A stretch of DNA of 64,000 nt, taken from NCBI GenBank assembly GCA_038503035.1, contig JAVSML010020812.1, forward strand, positions 193,514 through 257,513, in the 5' to 3' direction. This document shows, piece after piece, positions 11,101 to 23,377 of the stretch; the stretch's first letter is position 1; every line of letters begins with the position of its first letter. Position numbers and translations under genes: made by a program. Origin of the DNA: Crocodylus rhombifer (taxonomy: Eukaryota; Chordata; Crocodylia; Crocodylidae). The notes under the pieces were generated by a model. That model was not told the origin of the DNA. It did not search any database and worked only from the letters and a program-made list of their open reading frames with translations.

Positions 11101-14100
11101 TCAGGAGAAGCAGCATCTAGCTGCTGCTCAGGAGGAAACCAGGCCAGACACATGCAGGCAGGGTGGCACCGCATGTGCAGGCAGGGTGGCACCTGTTCCA
11201 GTCCACCTGCCTTATTCCTTCACAGCAGGAGTGGTGTTTGCCCATGGGGAAGCAAGTTTCCCGATTCAGCCCAGTAGCTCCCCTGGGCTCCATTTCTGAA
11301 ACTTTCGCTAATGCTACTACATACTTAAACTCAAAGAAAGGGCACTAAAATGCAAGCTCTCCCAGGGTGCCCTTTTCACATTTTAGGCCTCACACTTCAA
11401 GAAGGATGTGGATGGATTGAAAAGAGTCCAGCACAAGGCAACAAAAAAAATGATCAGACACTTCAGAGACAAGACTTATGGGGCAGGGTTGAAAGAGGTA
11501 GGGTTATATGGTCTAGAGATGAAAAGACTGAGTGCGTTAACAGTCTTCATGTACCTGAAGGAGAATTATAGAGGATAGAGGTGGGCTTCTCTCTGTGGCT
11601 GTGGGGGCCAGGACTAGAAGAGCGAGCCTCAGACTGCAGCAGAGGAAATTCAGGTTGGAGATTAGGAGGAACTTTCTGACTCTGTGGGTGGTCGAGCACT
11701 GGAAGAGGCTCCCTCGGGAGGTAGTGGAATCTCCATGCTTGGAGTTTCAAAAGTATGTTTAGACACTTGACTGGGACGGTTTAAGTCAGGGCTGATCCTG
11801 CCTTGAGCTGGACTAGGTGATCTTGTGAGGTGCCTTCCAGCCATATCTTCCTGATTCCTATGATATCTGTTTACCTAAAATACAAAGTCTTCATTCCAAA
11901 ACCAGCACATTCCTGTGCTATCTTGTTTTCTACCAAGCCCTACTTTGTATCAAGCAAAAGCTTTTGTTCTACTTTCTTAGTTTTTTTGGATGATGTTCTA
12001 TTCCTTTAAAAAGTCCTTAGCAATTAACAATTTGATTCTTTTGCCAAATCCTTTTCTGTCATTTTAATGAGGCCAGAGCCTTTGGGTCAGACAACAGCCA
12101 CCTACCAGATATTCCTGGATTCGCTCATCTCCATTCACTTTCAGTCCAAGGAGCTTTTCTTTGTCTTCCCTTAGAGTCTTCAAATAGGTCTGAAGTTCTT
12201 CCTAAATAAACATAGATTATTTGGATGATTTTATTTTGATTGGAAGTAGATCTCTGTGGGTTATTTTTTCCACCAAAGCCCCAAGGCTCTAGAGCTACTT
12301 GGAGAATGCAGTAGTTTTGTGCCCTCACAGGTACTCAGGAAATAAAATCCTACTAATGAAAGCAGGAATGTTTGAAACTGTTTGGTCCTTTTACTGGATC
12401 ATGTTACCCTAGTAGGAGCCTGGAATTACAGGGTGGTGAACCATAGGTATATTTCATCTGGTGGGGAAACAAGTCCATTTTCAGGCAGACATACCTAATC
12501 AAGTGATTTAAGTCCCAGGTACCACAAAGGATAAATGTACAAGCTCAAACACATAACTCCCACTGATCTGAAATGTTTAGTTGTTATACTGGTTGAAAGC
12601 AACTGGTTTAAGTATAATTGCAGCCATTGGCAATGCTGATTAGTGTTGGGAAGGGTTACAGTTACCCCAAATGCAGCCCTAAGCTTTCACAGTGCAGTGC
12701 CCTCTGGGGAGCTATGCTGTCAGGCTGTGAGCTATGGGAGACTCCAAGGACTAGGCTGTGTGGCAGCAGGGGGAGGACAAATATACGCCTTTGTAGCTAG
12801 TTCAAGTCCTTATCCACACATGTAAAAATCCATTCAGGTTGCCATAGTTCAGCATCACTTAGTGGATGGTTTTGCTGGGATCCCATGTAACACGTTTGCT
12901 GTGGTAGCCTGCATGTGACTGTTTAATGTGAAGGAGCTGGAGTGCAAAAACATCAACCACACAATCTTGACAAGGTGGAGATCTGAGCCCAGTGGCAAGG
13001 GAGAACCCTAGATGACAGGAGACCTCCATCTCGCTGCAGCCTTCTTCCATCTTTACAGCGGTTGACATCCTGACATCCCCCTGATGCATTGTTGAGTACT
13101 TGGGGTTTGGTCTATGGTTTGTCTAGAACCTCCTGTCAGCCGTGCTCACCATGGGTGACCCTGCTAGGAGCGAGAGACTCTGGACAACATAGCTTATGTG
13201 ATGCATGTGTCCTTGCAGAATAGTGTGCTATCTGTAGAAGGCCAGGTGTGGGGATGCTCACAGTTTTTAGCACAGTGAGCTCTTGCATATAGGTTGGCCA
13301 GCTGAATTAACCCCCCATGGACCCACCCAGGAATTCAGCATCCCCATGCAAGCCTCATCTCCTTGACAGGCATGGGACCTCTTACCCTGGAAGCTTTCCT
13401 TTCTCCCACAGGTACCTTATCAGTGTTTGGTGCTGCAAGGGAGGCAGCATGGTCTACTGGTCAGGGCACAGGACTTGGGCTTGGAGCACTTGGGTTCCAC
13501 CCCATTGTGTGACCTGGCTCTCCCTCAGCCTTTGGCTCCTTCCTGTCTATCTCCTCCGTTTAGATACTCAGCTGCTCCAGGATCTCAGTCTGCTTGTGTC
13601 CAGTGCTCAGCCTGACCCAGATCACATCTTATTTGGAGTCTACAGATGCAATAATAGCCAGGAGATATGGGAACAGAAATAAATAATAAGGAGTTATCAC
13701 TTCCCCTTCTATGTTCTAAGGCAACAGGGTCACATACAAGGGTAGATCCAGGGAAGGGTGCACTGGTGCAGTTGCACCTCTCATTTGATTCCTGCTCCAC
13801 CCAAAGTTTAAAACAAATTGCCTGGCAGTGGCAGCAGCATTTTGATTGAGGCAGCAGTAACAGTCAAAAGACTTCATGGCTCATCATCATCATCATAATG
13901 TACCAGATTTCTTCAAAACATTTCATTCCACAGGTGTTAAGGACCCTCTCTTTTCTTTAGTGGTCTTCAGTGGTTCCACTAATCAAGCTGTTCTTTGCTT
14001 TACAATTCTGCTGTCTGTAAGCTGCTCCTGGTAAGGTAGCTTCTTTTTCTCAGCCCTGCAGACTGTTTTCTAACTAGCTAGAAACTAGGCCTGTGTGAGT

Positions 14101-16795
14101 CTGCAGCAATCCAATCTGGGTTCGGATCTGGCCGCTTCGGATGGCAGTGATCTGATCCAGAGCTCCAGACTCGGTTTCCACCTCAATCCCGCCGAAGTGG
14201 CTCCGAAGCCGCCTTGGTGATTGGGCCATAGGGTATAATGGGGAATCAATGAAATATCTATAACTTTATTGTTTTTACTTTGATTTGGATTAAACCTGCA
14301 GAGGTGGTAGCCCCAGCTGATAGCATGATGTTTGCCAAGTTTCCAGAAGATTGGAACAGGGGTTTGGGGGGAAACCGTACCCCAAATTCTTGAAAGCAAA
14401 ACTCATGTCACTTGTATGTGTTACCACACGGGCCGGGGAGGTCAAAACTGCAGGGGTGGTGGCTCCTGGTGAGGCCACAAAGCCTACCAAGTTTCAATAA
14501 GATCAGTGCAGGGGTTTGGGGGGGGAACTGCACCTCAAGCTGCAGACAAGCAAAACTCATGCCATGGGTGACACTGCGTGTGTTAAGGCACAGTGGGGTG
14601 ACAGGTGCAGGGATGGTGGCCCCTGCTGCGGCCACACCACTTGCCAGCAGTGGAGGAGGTTGGTGCAGGGGGATCCTGGGGCCCTTTACCCCTAGCTGCT
14701 GACAGGCAAAACTTGTGCCATGGGTGCTTGTGCAGCTGTCTCAGGCAGTTGATTGTCTGTATTGATTATTTCCTCTCCTTAGTCTCTGCTTTTGTAGGTG
14801 TTAATTGATAGTAATTAACTGGTTACATTAGCTGGGTCCTGTGTATTGAGCTGGTCCCTGAGTGAATCATGATTGGATTGGTAACTGGTAACACAGCAAC
14901 TTAGCAGCCAGGCCTGCAGTAGTGTCTCCCATGCCCCAAGATGGAGACAGTCAGTCCCACAAGCACCCATGGCACCAGTTTTACCTGTCAGCAGCTAGAG
15001 GTGCAGAGCCCCAGAAGCCAGAACCCCTGCACCCATCTCCTCCACAGCTGGCAGGCTTTGTGGCTGCAGCAGGGGCCACCATCCCTGCAGCTTTCACCCT
15101 GCTGTGCCTTAACATGCACAGTGTCACCCACAGCATGAGTTTTGCTTGTCCACAGCTTGAGGTACAGCTCCCCACAAGCCCCTGCACTGATCTTCTTGAA
15201 ACCTGGCAGGCTTTGTGGCCTTATCCAGGGCCAGCATCCCTGCAGTTTTCACCCCCCTGTGATGTAACACATACATGTAACATCAGTTTTGTTTTCAGGA
15301 ATTTGGGGTGCAATTCCTCCTGAATCCCTGCACTGACCTTCTTGAAACTTGGCAGGCTTCACACTCTTAGCAGAGACTACAATCCCTGCAAATTTCATCC
15401 AAATCAGACAAAAACCAAAGTTATAAATATTTCATTGTTTCCCTATTATACCCAATGGCTGGATCTCCAAAGCGGCTCTGAAGCTTTTCCAAAGTGCTTT
15501 GGAAGCTCTGAACCACTTCAGGAAGCCTAACGAAGCCAGCGCTTTGATCCAGACATGCTGCTTTGGATGCCTAAGTGTCCAAAGCTTCTCCAGATCCAGA
15601 GCCCTGTCCGAAGCCTCGCACGGCCCTACTAGAATACTAACTCAGGTGCAGAACATTAATTAAGGTGAACATTAATACAAGTGAGGAAATAGCTTTCAGT
15701 GAAGCATTGGATACACTGTCAAGGCAGCTAGATTTTGTTTTATGAATCTGAATAAGAGACATTTAATTCTAATGACTACAACTCTTGATTATTTTCCCTA
15801 CTTTGTTATGTAATGTATGATATAGCAAGTTAACGCATATTCCAATCCAATTATTTTTTTTCTTTGATTCTAAGCTGAATAATACAGCCCTAGGCCCCTA
15901 GCTTAATAGTAAAGTTTTTAGTTTCTTTTTAACTGGAGAAAAAGCATGTGTTGTTTTATATATAATGATGACGATGCACCACATCATCTGTTCTTCCCTT
16001 TTCAAAATCCTAGATCTGCCCATTGTCACATACATGAGCCAGCAGCTCTTTTGATTTACTTTGCACTGATCATCTAAGAACTTCCATTCTATAGAACATT
16101 CCCTTCCATCAGTGGGAAATCCTTCAGAAAAGGTGTCCCTACATCAGAATAATGTTTCCCATATTAGACTTCTTTAAGGTTTTCATTTCCCGCCCTGCTC
16201 TCTGGCTACATTAAAAAAAAAAGTACATTTCTGGTTATCACTTCTACCATACTGTAAAGGCTTTACAGAGCTGATGATTTTGCTTTCACTCACAGCTGTA
16301 GGAGAGAGAAGTGGAGTGTGACAGGCAAGTTGTGTGGAAATTAAGCTGTCATTAAGACCCATGGATTTCAGAGCACAGCAAACCAAGAACTCCTACCTTG
16401 TACTCCTGGGCAACCTTCTCAGCTGGAACAGTGTGAGTGTGGCATCTGTCACACACCTCTTCAGTTTGAGTCTCTTCACAAAGCAGGTGCAGAGCCTCCT
16501 GGCTTCCCCCTCTCATGTTCTCCTCTCCAGCTCCCTTGGCTGCCTGTAAACTCAGCTGTTTGGTTATTTTGACAATGTTTGCCAGCTGCCTGTTTGGCCT
16601 GAGATTTCTCTGTGGCATGACTTGTCTGCACTGGGGGCAGGAGCAGTTTGGACCCAAGCCATCCCAGCACTGGCTGATGCAAACTCGGCAGAAGTTGTGC
16701 CCACAGTCTAGAATCACCGGATCCTTGAAGAACTCCAGGCAGATGGAGCAAGTAGCTTCATGCTGGAGACTCCCCACGGGGCTCTCTGCAGCCAT
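7677..16795 (-). CDS. Gene A: class IV TRIM protein (RING, degenerate B-box, coiled coil, PRY-SPRY)
   Basis: Seven coding exons on the minus strand: 16397-16795, 12106-12201, 10351-10572, 10141-10163, 9263-9378, 8887-8946 and 7677-8185. All have GT-AG boundaries and compatible phases, giving 1425 bases and 474 aa. The family acts as RING E3 ubiquitin ligases, with PRY-SPRY choosing the target, often in innate immunity. The RING is complete (C16, C19, C31, H33, C36, C39, C53, C56). The coiled coil spans about residues 134-245. PRY-SPRY begins at about residue 307 and has [10 protein letters not shown], a WEVDV block and LDYEG. The B-box (about 104-128) lacks its first Cys-x2-His pair and is internally shortened while staying in frame. 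I chose the MAAESP start at 16795, which is family-typical with a good Kozak context, over the upstream in-frame ATG at 16816. It could be a recently damaged gene or a functional B-box-less variant. The orthologue cannot be named. Confidence 0.85.
8887..8946 (-). CDS. Gene A exon 6: short linker exon (60 bp)
   Basis: A strong pyrimidine tract ending CCCCTCCAG and a GTAAGTG donor bound 60 bases coding [20 protein letters not shown]. The phase joins exon 5 to the PRY-SPRY exon. Skipping it also keeps frame, so it could be alternatively spliced. Pseudogene B has the counterpart EMLKSELEKQR. Confidence 0.75.
9263..9378 (-). CDS. Gene A exon 5: linker after the coiled coil
   Basis: 116 bases, acceptor TTTTCCAG and donor GTACCAAG. 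It begins [17 protein letters not shown] and ends RKFK in phase 1, the same length as gene D exon 5. Confidence 0.85.
10141..10163 (-). CDS. Gene A exon 4: 23-bp microexon
   Basis: Acceptor CTCTCTAG and donor GTACATG frame 23 bases coding DVRNTLSR (the last codon is completed by exon 5). It is the family's characteristic microexon, also found in gene D and pseudogene B. Confidence 0.85.
10351..10572 (-). CDS. Gene A exon 3: main coiled coil
   Basis: 222 bases, 74 codons, acceptor TTTACAG and donor GTGAGAC. It runs from QKTEAERQK to QQPASEFLQ with a heptad-like Leu/Glu pattern. It is three codons shorter than gene D exon 3 (231 bases), still in frame. Confidence 0.88.
11385..11868 (+). mobile_element. 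Old CR1-like LINE 3' fragment
   Basis: In gene A intron 2. The strand reads like the CR1 3' region: a segment about lines such as NGHKL-type decay is gone, but the GAAGAGGCTCCCTCGGGAGG block and the GCCTTCCAGCC end near TTCCTATGAT are present. Heavily diverged and without an open frame. Confidence 0.6.
12106..12201 (-). CDS. Gene A exon 2: coiled-coil segment (96 bp)
   Basis: Acceptor TTATTTAG, donor GTAGGTGG, 32 codons in phase 0. It encodes [16 protein letters not shown] and onward to RIQEYL. The 96-bp length is the class IV TRIM standard and matches gene D exon 2. Confidence 0.88.
13437..13700 (+). mobile_element. tRNA-derived SINE (MIR-like)
   Basis: An A-box-like TGGTCTACTGG near 13450 and a B-box-like GGGTTCCACCC near 13492 sit at tRNA spacing. 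They are followed by a TGTGTGACCTGG core-like segment, the order seen in MIR-type SINEs. Diverged; the right boundary is uncertain. Confidence 0.45.
14086..15628. mobile_element. Long fold-back (hAT-like) element with tandem units in each arm
   Basis: The arms at about 14090-14745 and 14950-15628 are imperfect reverse complements around a roughly 200-bp spacer. Ends are TAGGCCTGTGTGAG and, inverted, TAGGGCCGTGCGAG (11 of 14 match). Flanks CTAGAAAC and CTAGAATA (6 of 8) suggest an 8-bp target duplication. Each arm contains related units of very roughly 160 bp, marked by GCAGGGGTTTGGGG and CAAAACTCATG in the left arm and their inverses in the right. No transposase is encoded. It lies in gene A intron 1. 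The short element at 45975-46114 has related ends. Confidence 0.7.
16397..16795 (-). CDS. Gene A exon 1: RING and degenerate B-box
   Basis: 399 bases from ATG at 16795 to a GTAGGAG donor at 16396. It encodes the full C3HC4 RING. The following stretch, [20 protein letters not shown], is what remains of the B-box. It ends EYK in phase 0, as this exon does in the family. Confidence 0.88.
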
Positions 16796-16816
16796 GGCTC
16801 CCACCGAGCCGTTCAA

Positions 16817-18802
16817 CAGGGTGTGCTCAGTTCTTCAAGTTGAAGAATACACTACATCTAGACAAGGCAGGACAGCAGCTGGGTGTTTCCCTTCCTGGGT
16901 CTGACTCATGCTGTTTTTGCTGGGCTGGAATGAGCCAGGTACTACAGTTCCCACTCTGGAGGCTTTTGTGAGAATGGGGATAGCAGACTTGGGGTCATGA
17001 GGTGGAAGTTGTTTTTTTATTCCTAGCTTCTAGTTCCTTATGCAAAAGGAGTTTCTGAATCATTAATGTGGGGATAAATCATTACTGCAAGCTGAACTGG
17101 GATTTGTTTCACACTCATTTGTGATCATTACTACCAGTAGTTGCAATAAAATATTAAATTCTGCTGTATTCTGTGATGAAACACAGAAATTATACCACTG
17201 GTACTGAATCCAATGCAGGATAAAACACTCTCAGGGGTTTCCCCAAGTGGCATATTGCTGGGACCAGGGCCATTCCTAAAGAATCTAGGACAGAGCATGG
17301 CCTTAACCAAACCTTGCTGGCAGGCTGCCACAGGACACTTCCCTAGTCCAGTCCACTGTAAGCATGGCCTTTGATTAGGAACTCTGCTAACTGCTGTCTT
17401 GGGTCATCCCAAGTGACATGTCACTGTGACCAGAAGATGCTCCTGAAGGAGCTGGGACAAGCTTTGGTTCAAGCAGTGCCATATTGACTGGCACTCTGCT
17501 ACTATATGTCATTCCCTCTGCCAATCTGTTCAACCAGGAGCATGACTCTTGATATAGATTTCAGTTTTGACTAAATGGAAATGACAAAATTTGCTTCATG
17601 AGAAAGTAGCCTGTCCCTGGGCTCATCAGGAGAGTTGCTCAATCATAGGAAAATGTCACATGGATCAACTTAAGGCAGATTTGATTACTGACATCAGTCA
17701 AACCCACATTCCTTATTCAAATGCCATGGTGGAACTGAATGACCTGGGAGGCATCATACGGCATCATGCCACTGAAAGACAGAACTGTAGGTGGGGCAGG
17801 TCCCCGACTCCCCTGGTTACTGAGGCATGTCTCTTGGGATGAGCTGTGAAGCATTTTTAGAAATTGAATTCAACATTATTTATTTTATTTCTAGAAGTTT
17901 CATGCTAGAGTTACTGAATGTCATATTTTATTATGATTTGTGGGCAACCATCACAAATTATGACATATTCTATAGTATTTTAAAGTATATTAAATTTTTT
18001 TGAAAGTTTTGAATTAAGGAACAAGGAATTGGGAATAAAGAACCAACATCCTGATCAGAAGGTTTCTGAGAACTGCCATTCTACAGCACCATCATATTGC
18101 TGATCAATAGCTATAATACCAATGGTTTTCATCCTTTCACCCTTAAGTAGCCTGTAGCAGCACCAACATCTTATTAACTTAGTTAAGCAACCCGAAGACT
18201 CATACAGTCACTCACATATTCATATTAGAATTTCATTTTATTACTTTCTCCAGATTCTAACTATGGTGTACTTTCTGATTTTGGTATAGATACTGGTATA
18301 AGAATGGTCCTTCAGAATGAACCACGATCTTCCATACCCAGATATTTGCTCTTCCTGCCAGATAAGTGACATGAGTAACCTCACCCCTTCCCCACGGAAG
18401 CAGAGAAGACCTGAGACAAGCTTCATAGGCTGCTGGGTGACAAAATCTTCACAAACAGCATCCTCTTCCTTCTTACTGGCAGTAGGCTGTAAGAGAAGGG
18501 TTAAGAGATTGTTGTTGGGAAGGAGATACACTCTGTCCCAGCCCCTAATGATTCCATTTAACACCCCCCCCCCTTCAGAGATCCATTCATCTTGGGTTTG
18601 CCTCATTAAGTGTGTCAAAAGCAGAGACAAGAACCAACTCATGCCTTACCCACAGAGACTGTTATCCCAGCTTAATGTTCTCTATAGCTTAATGTCATCC
18701 CCTTTCATCAGGACGTGCTTGGATATACACACACCAAGAGGAAACAAGATGAAGCACAAATGAACTAGGTAATAGAAAATAAAATAAACTTTGTTTTGGT
18801 TA
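16817..18802. other. Upstream region of gene A, nothing recognised
   Basis: This would hold the promoter and 5' untranslated exons of gene A, but I see no CpG island, convincing TATA element or repeat boundary. The open frames on both strands lack domains. Confidence 0.35.
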
Positions 18803-18810
18803 TTCTAAAC

Positions 18811-18985
18811 CAATGGTTCTCGATGTTTTTAGACTTGAGGTCCCCCCTTGAAGTGTGCTGGCTCTTAGTTTTCACTCTTTTTTGCTTACAGAAAAATAAT
18901 AGAGCAATTTGAAATCTTCAGGTTTATCTTGTGAATCATGTTTTTAAACCTAACAGTGCTGTGGCACCCTGGTTGAGAATCACTG
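18811..18985 (+). mobile_element. hAT-type MITE
   Basis: The 175-bp element starts CAATGGTTCTCGATG and ends GGTTGAGAATCACTG, forming inverted ends. Flanking TTCTAAAC and TTCTGAAC match at 7 of 8 bases, a hAT-length duplication. A relative in opposite orientation lies at 62147-62432. Confidence 0.7.
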
Positions 18986-18993
18986 TTCTGAAC

Positions 18994-20600
18994 ACTCTCC
19001 CATCCACCCTAAATGTTGTTTAGAGAGTGAGGCTACCCAAAAAACAATGCCTCATGAGAGAGCAAATTTACAGTCAATTTAAATTAGTAAGAACTACAGC
19101 TTTATTTTAAAAATGCAGTTAATTAAATTAGAAGCTGAACTCATACAGCAGTTTAGTCACTGCAGTAACTTCTGAAGAGCCAGGTTATCAATGTTCTGTG
19201 CATCACCTGCTCCTAGAATACAGAACAATATCTGTAACCCCGTTGAACTGTGGGGAAAATGATACTGGGTTTATCTAGATGTTTGTGGTGTTCACCATCT
19301 AAAATGCATTGTCTGGCATTAACAGTTTTGAGAGAGAATTATGTATAATTATGGAGTTTAGGTTTTCATAGTCCAATAGAAACAGTATATTTTCTACTAC
19401 ATGGTGTTAGACATTAGCTAACCCAAATGACTGGCTTTTTCAGAATTACTCCATTCTGTTCTTTCCACTCACTAAGAGATGCTTATAGTTTTTACCAATA
19501 TAAATGAACACAATAGCATGAGGTCTTGCATCTGTCCAAGGGCCAGGAGGAAAAACCCTGAAAGCCTATTCCTGACAGCCCTAATATTTCCTGCTGAAAG
19601 AAGTGCGAGTTTTGCAAGAGCCTAGACTAGACCACACAGGGCAAGTCCTCAGGAACTGTTTTTTTACTCTCTGGATACAGAGACATCAGACAGAAAGAAA
19701 GGGGCATTAATGCTAAAGCTTCTCTAGGAAAGGATTGCAGTGGCTCTTAAGAAACCTGCTGGATCTTGTTGATATGGAGTTAATAGATCAGGGCACTAGC
19801 TGCATCCTCTCAGGAGAAGTCACAGCAGCTTTGCCAAGTCCTTCCCTTTTAGTGCACTTTCACAACCTCCTGGGTCTGGTTTCTCAGGCTTTCCTTGTTG
19901 CCCTCCTTGCTCTTATCTTTCTGCTCCATAAACAGTTTCTTACCTCCCTTTCTCCTCCACTTGGCAGGCTTCCCAGCTGGTTAGATCTCAGGCAGCTGTA
20001 GTGCAAGCTGAGTTTGCCTGAATCTTTGATCTTCATTTTTGCCAAGTTAATTATGAGCCAGAAGCCAGTGACTACAGGCACCTGGACTAGGACCTAAAGA
20101 GGGTATTTTCAGTTCAGGGCATGATAGTGTTTGCCTGGGGTATGCTCACAAATACACAAATTCTTGGAAGGGGCTGGGAAGGTCGTGATAGTGACTACAA
20201 AAACCTTGTTCAATTCACTTTCTACACTGAGGTTTGTCCACTATTTGGCTTTCTTTTTGTCTCTAGGGTTTTTCAAGGAGAAGGGGATACTTTACTCCTT
20301 TTAAATTTAATTTTATTTTAAATGGAGCACCTTTCCCTGTTCCATTTTCCCTTTACGTGTATTTGGGATAGCTATTTAACCCTGAACAAAGAGGTAAACT
20401 GCAAAATGAAGTCTCCCCAGGGGGTCACAATGCCCCTGATGGCTGCTCAGCCCTCACCAACCTGGCTTCCTTTGGGCACTCTCCTTCAGTCACCCACCAC
20501 ACCTTGATGTTATTATTAACTTTTAAGGAAAGGGAAGCTGCCCAAGGACTTCCCAAGCCTTGTCTTACTCTTATAAGTCACAGGTGCCAGTGGTCATTGT
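18994..20600. other. Intergenic, nothing recognised
   Basis: AT-rich sequence with short unsupported open frames. The 88-codon plus-strand frame at 19735-20001 is leucine-rich but has no recognisable family or splice context. Confidence 0.35.
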
Positions 20601-21340
20601 CTTAAGGGCCATCTATGTGGGCTCCATTCTCTACCCCCCTCCAGTACCCACTCCCATGCCTCACAGATATGCCAACACATGCCCTTCCTGAGCTCCCAGC
20701 CCCTCTTGGTCTTTGGCTGTGACCCCTAGTATTTGGCCCCTCTCTGGCCCTGCTCCTAGGTTGTGAGACTCTTAGGCTGGTCTGGCCCCACTAGCCTCCA
20801 GCTGTGGTCCTGCTCATCCTTCAACTCATCTCTGAGCCCTGGTCCTGCTCCTGGACCAGTGAGACCTCTGGCCTCCCAGACCCTTCTGACAACTGTCCCC
20901 CCTGGGTCCACAAGACCTCCAGGCTCCCAGGCCCTATAGACACTATCATCTCTCTGGGCTCAAGCCCTCCAGCCCCATGCTCCACTCTCTGGGCCCTCCA
21001 GTTGCACATTTCACCCTACTCCTGGGCTCCAGCCTTCAGACTGTGAGCTCACCCACTCCTTTTCCCAGGCCAATCTCTTCCAAGGCCAGTCTCTCCAGGC
21101 TATGGGCTCACCTGCCCCTGTTCTCAGGTCTGTTGTGGTCCCAGGCTCTGTGCTGCTTACCCCAGCTCAGCTGTTCTTCCAGGAGCTCCTCTCTCTCTGG
21201 CTTCTAGGGCTAAACTCCCTAACCATCAAAGGCCTTGAGCTTGTATGCTTCAAGCTCAGTCCCCTTTTGCTGAGGTGCCTTTTAATTGGCCCCTGTCCAA
21301 CCTGCAGGCTGCTTCTGCCTCAGCCTTTCCTCGTAAAGTG
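20600..21340. repeat. CCTGG/CTCC-rich minisatellite-like tract
   Basis: Irregular units with CTGGTCC, CAGGCC and CTCCAGCC words, like the tracts at 2.7-3.1 kb and 38.9-39.7 kb. The left part shares a CATGCCTCACAG word with the 39.1 kb copy. Open frames here are low-complexity Ser/Pro/Leu and not credible genes. Confidence 0.4.
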
Positions 21341-21369
21341 GCAGGTGAACTATGACCCAATGTCACTCT

Positions 21370-23083
21370 AAAAAGCATAGGAATAGTGTTAAATCAGGGG
21401 AGAGGGGAAAAGACCTTTCCCACGTTGATATTCCTCGAACAAACTTGGTTGTAATATCTTTAATTTATAAATTAAGCTTTCAAAAATCAAATATTTCAAA
21501 CTGTTCTTTTACACTAGCATTCCTCCATTGTTATCATACAACATGGACCACCACATTTGATCACAAGTGACCGTAAGTGCTTTAATATGGAACAAATGAC
21601 ATTTCTAAGGCCTGAGTACATTATTTGTCTCAGAAATCCATGGGTGGATGCACTGGGAGATTGTTATAGAAAAAGGTAGGCATAACAGGATATAGGAGAG
21701 ATGCTCCTTTCCAAGTATCAGAGAAAGAAGCCTCATTAGTCAATCTGCTGTGGTGGCATTCATAATAAACCTGGAGGTGTCAGGAAATCTTCTGATGGTG
21801 CCCCTGAGGTTGCCTTTTTGGAAATGGTCAAAAAATTGTCTATGACTTTAAGAGGAATCTGCTTACCCTGCGATCCATGTGATCTTCAGGTGAGAAAGCT
21901 GCTCTCTGGTTGACTTATATCCACCTTGCAAAATGCATCCAGAGACTGAATATGGTAGATGTGAACATGTGTTATAGATGCGCCCTCTGGAAGCAGTTTC
22001 AAAGTTTTCATCAGAATTACTCACACTTTATAATATGGAGGGCAATGGAATCTATTATGTGAAGCTACTAAATGGGATTGGTTGCTCTTGGCTCCAGACC
22101 TGAGTTGGGAATTTTTCTCCCCCTTAACATATGTAAAGATTAGATCCCAGATGTCCAAGGTAATAGTTTTCCTCAAATTCCCAAGTATCATGCTGCACCC
22201 TGACATGGGAGAATCTAGGATTTTGAAAAGGGTGCAGATGGTGTGACATCTCATCACATATAACATAACACACATTTCTTGCCACTTAAAGAGAAACTAG
22301 AAGCTGTACTAACATGCTAGGGGGCTAGTGCTATATTATTCAGTTTAAGATCAAATATAACCATTAAAATGTGCACTGATTTGCTAGATTATACATAAAG
22401 TTTTAAAAAACATAAACTAGACAAAAAATAGTCAAAAGAGATCATGTTATTAGTCCTGCAGTCATTATAGTTAAATGTATGTTTATTATTCAGATTAATA
22501 AAATAATTTGGCCCCTGTGACATGTTACATATATCATACAATTCACTGGTAAATCTGACAGTACATTTGGACTGATCACACCTGCAAAATCAGACAGGCC
22601 ACAAGTGCAAAGTAAGTCTCACACAATTAAATGGTGAATCATGCAATAAATTTAGATCAGCCATACACACAGTCATTATCTCACCATTAAAAATGACTAT
22701 TGAGCTATAAAAAGACCCAACCACTTAAAAAGGTAGTGTATGAAAATGTATAATGACTCTACAGCTGGTTTCTATTCAGGTTTAATTTCGCCTTCTCATG
22801 AATCTTGATGGTGCCTCTGATACTTTGCTGCTGGTCATTTCTACATCTGCATTAATATTACCACTTCTGAGTTAAGTGTTTTAGCTAGCATTTGGGTGGA
22901 GCAGGCATCAAATAGGGGCATGGCCCCTGGATCTGCCCCTGCATCCTGATGCAGTGCTGCAAAGGCAAATGGGTGAGCACAAGCAGGGAATGAACATTAT
23001 TTAATGGGACATTGGAGAGGTGCCAGTGCTGCGTGTTGAGAAAGCCAGCACTCCTTTACATGCTTCATGCCCTTCTTACCTGT
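21370..23083. other. AT-rich intergenic, nothing recognised
   Basis: No gene or clear repeat. Part of a dispersed motif ending in CCACCCAAA (here inverted, about 22890-22950) resembles copies at 13735-13806 and 58316-58392. Confidence 0.35.
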
Positions 23084-23133
23084 TACATTACATGTTATAT
23101 TACAGGTAACATTACATTATCTGTTACATTACA
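23084..23133 (+). repeat. Short tandem array of TTACATTACA-type units
   Basis: Imperfect repeats of GTTACATTACA run directly up to a CR1 fragment. Confidence 0.6.
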
Positions 23134-23135
23134 TC

Positions 23136-23377
23136 AAGTTGCAGCAAGGGAGGTTTAGGTTGGATATTAGGAAAACCTTCTCATTAGGAGGGTGATGAAG
23201 CCCTGGAATAAATTACCTAGAGGGGTGGTGGAAACTCTATCCTTGGAGGTTTTTAAGGCCTGTCTCAACAAAGCCCTGGCTGGGATGATCTAGTTGGGCA
23301 TGGTCCTGGTTTGAGCAAGGGGTTGTACTAGATGACCTCCTGAGGTCCCTTCCATCCCTTATTTTCTATGATTCTAT
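23136..23377 (+). mobile_element. CR1 LINE 3' end
   Basis: Begins AAGTTGCAGCAAGGG, continues through the TTAGGTTGGATATTAGG and GTGGTGGAAACTC blocks typical of the CR1 ORF2 end, and closes with the CR1 terminal TTCTATGATTCTATT. It is a 5'-truncated copy of the older subfamily also present at 46.6-50.5 kb. Confidence 0.88.
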
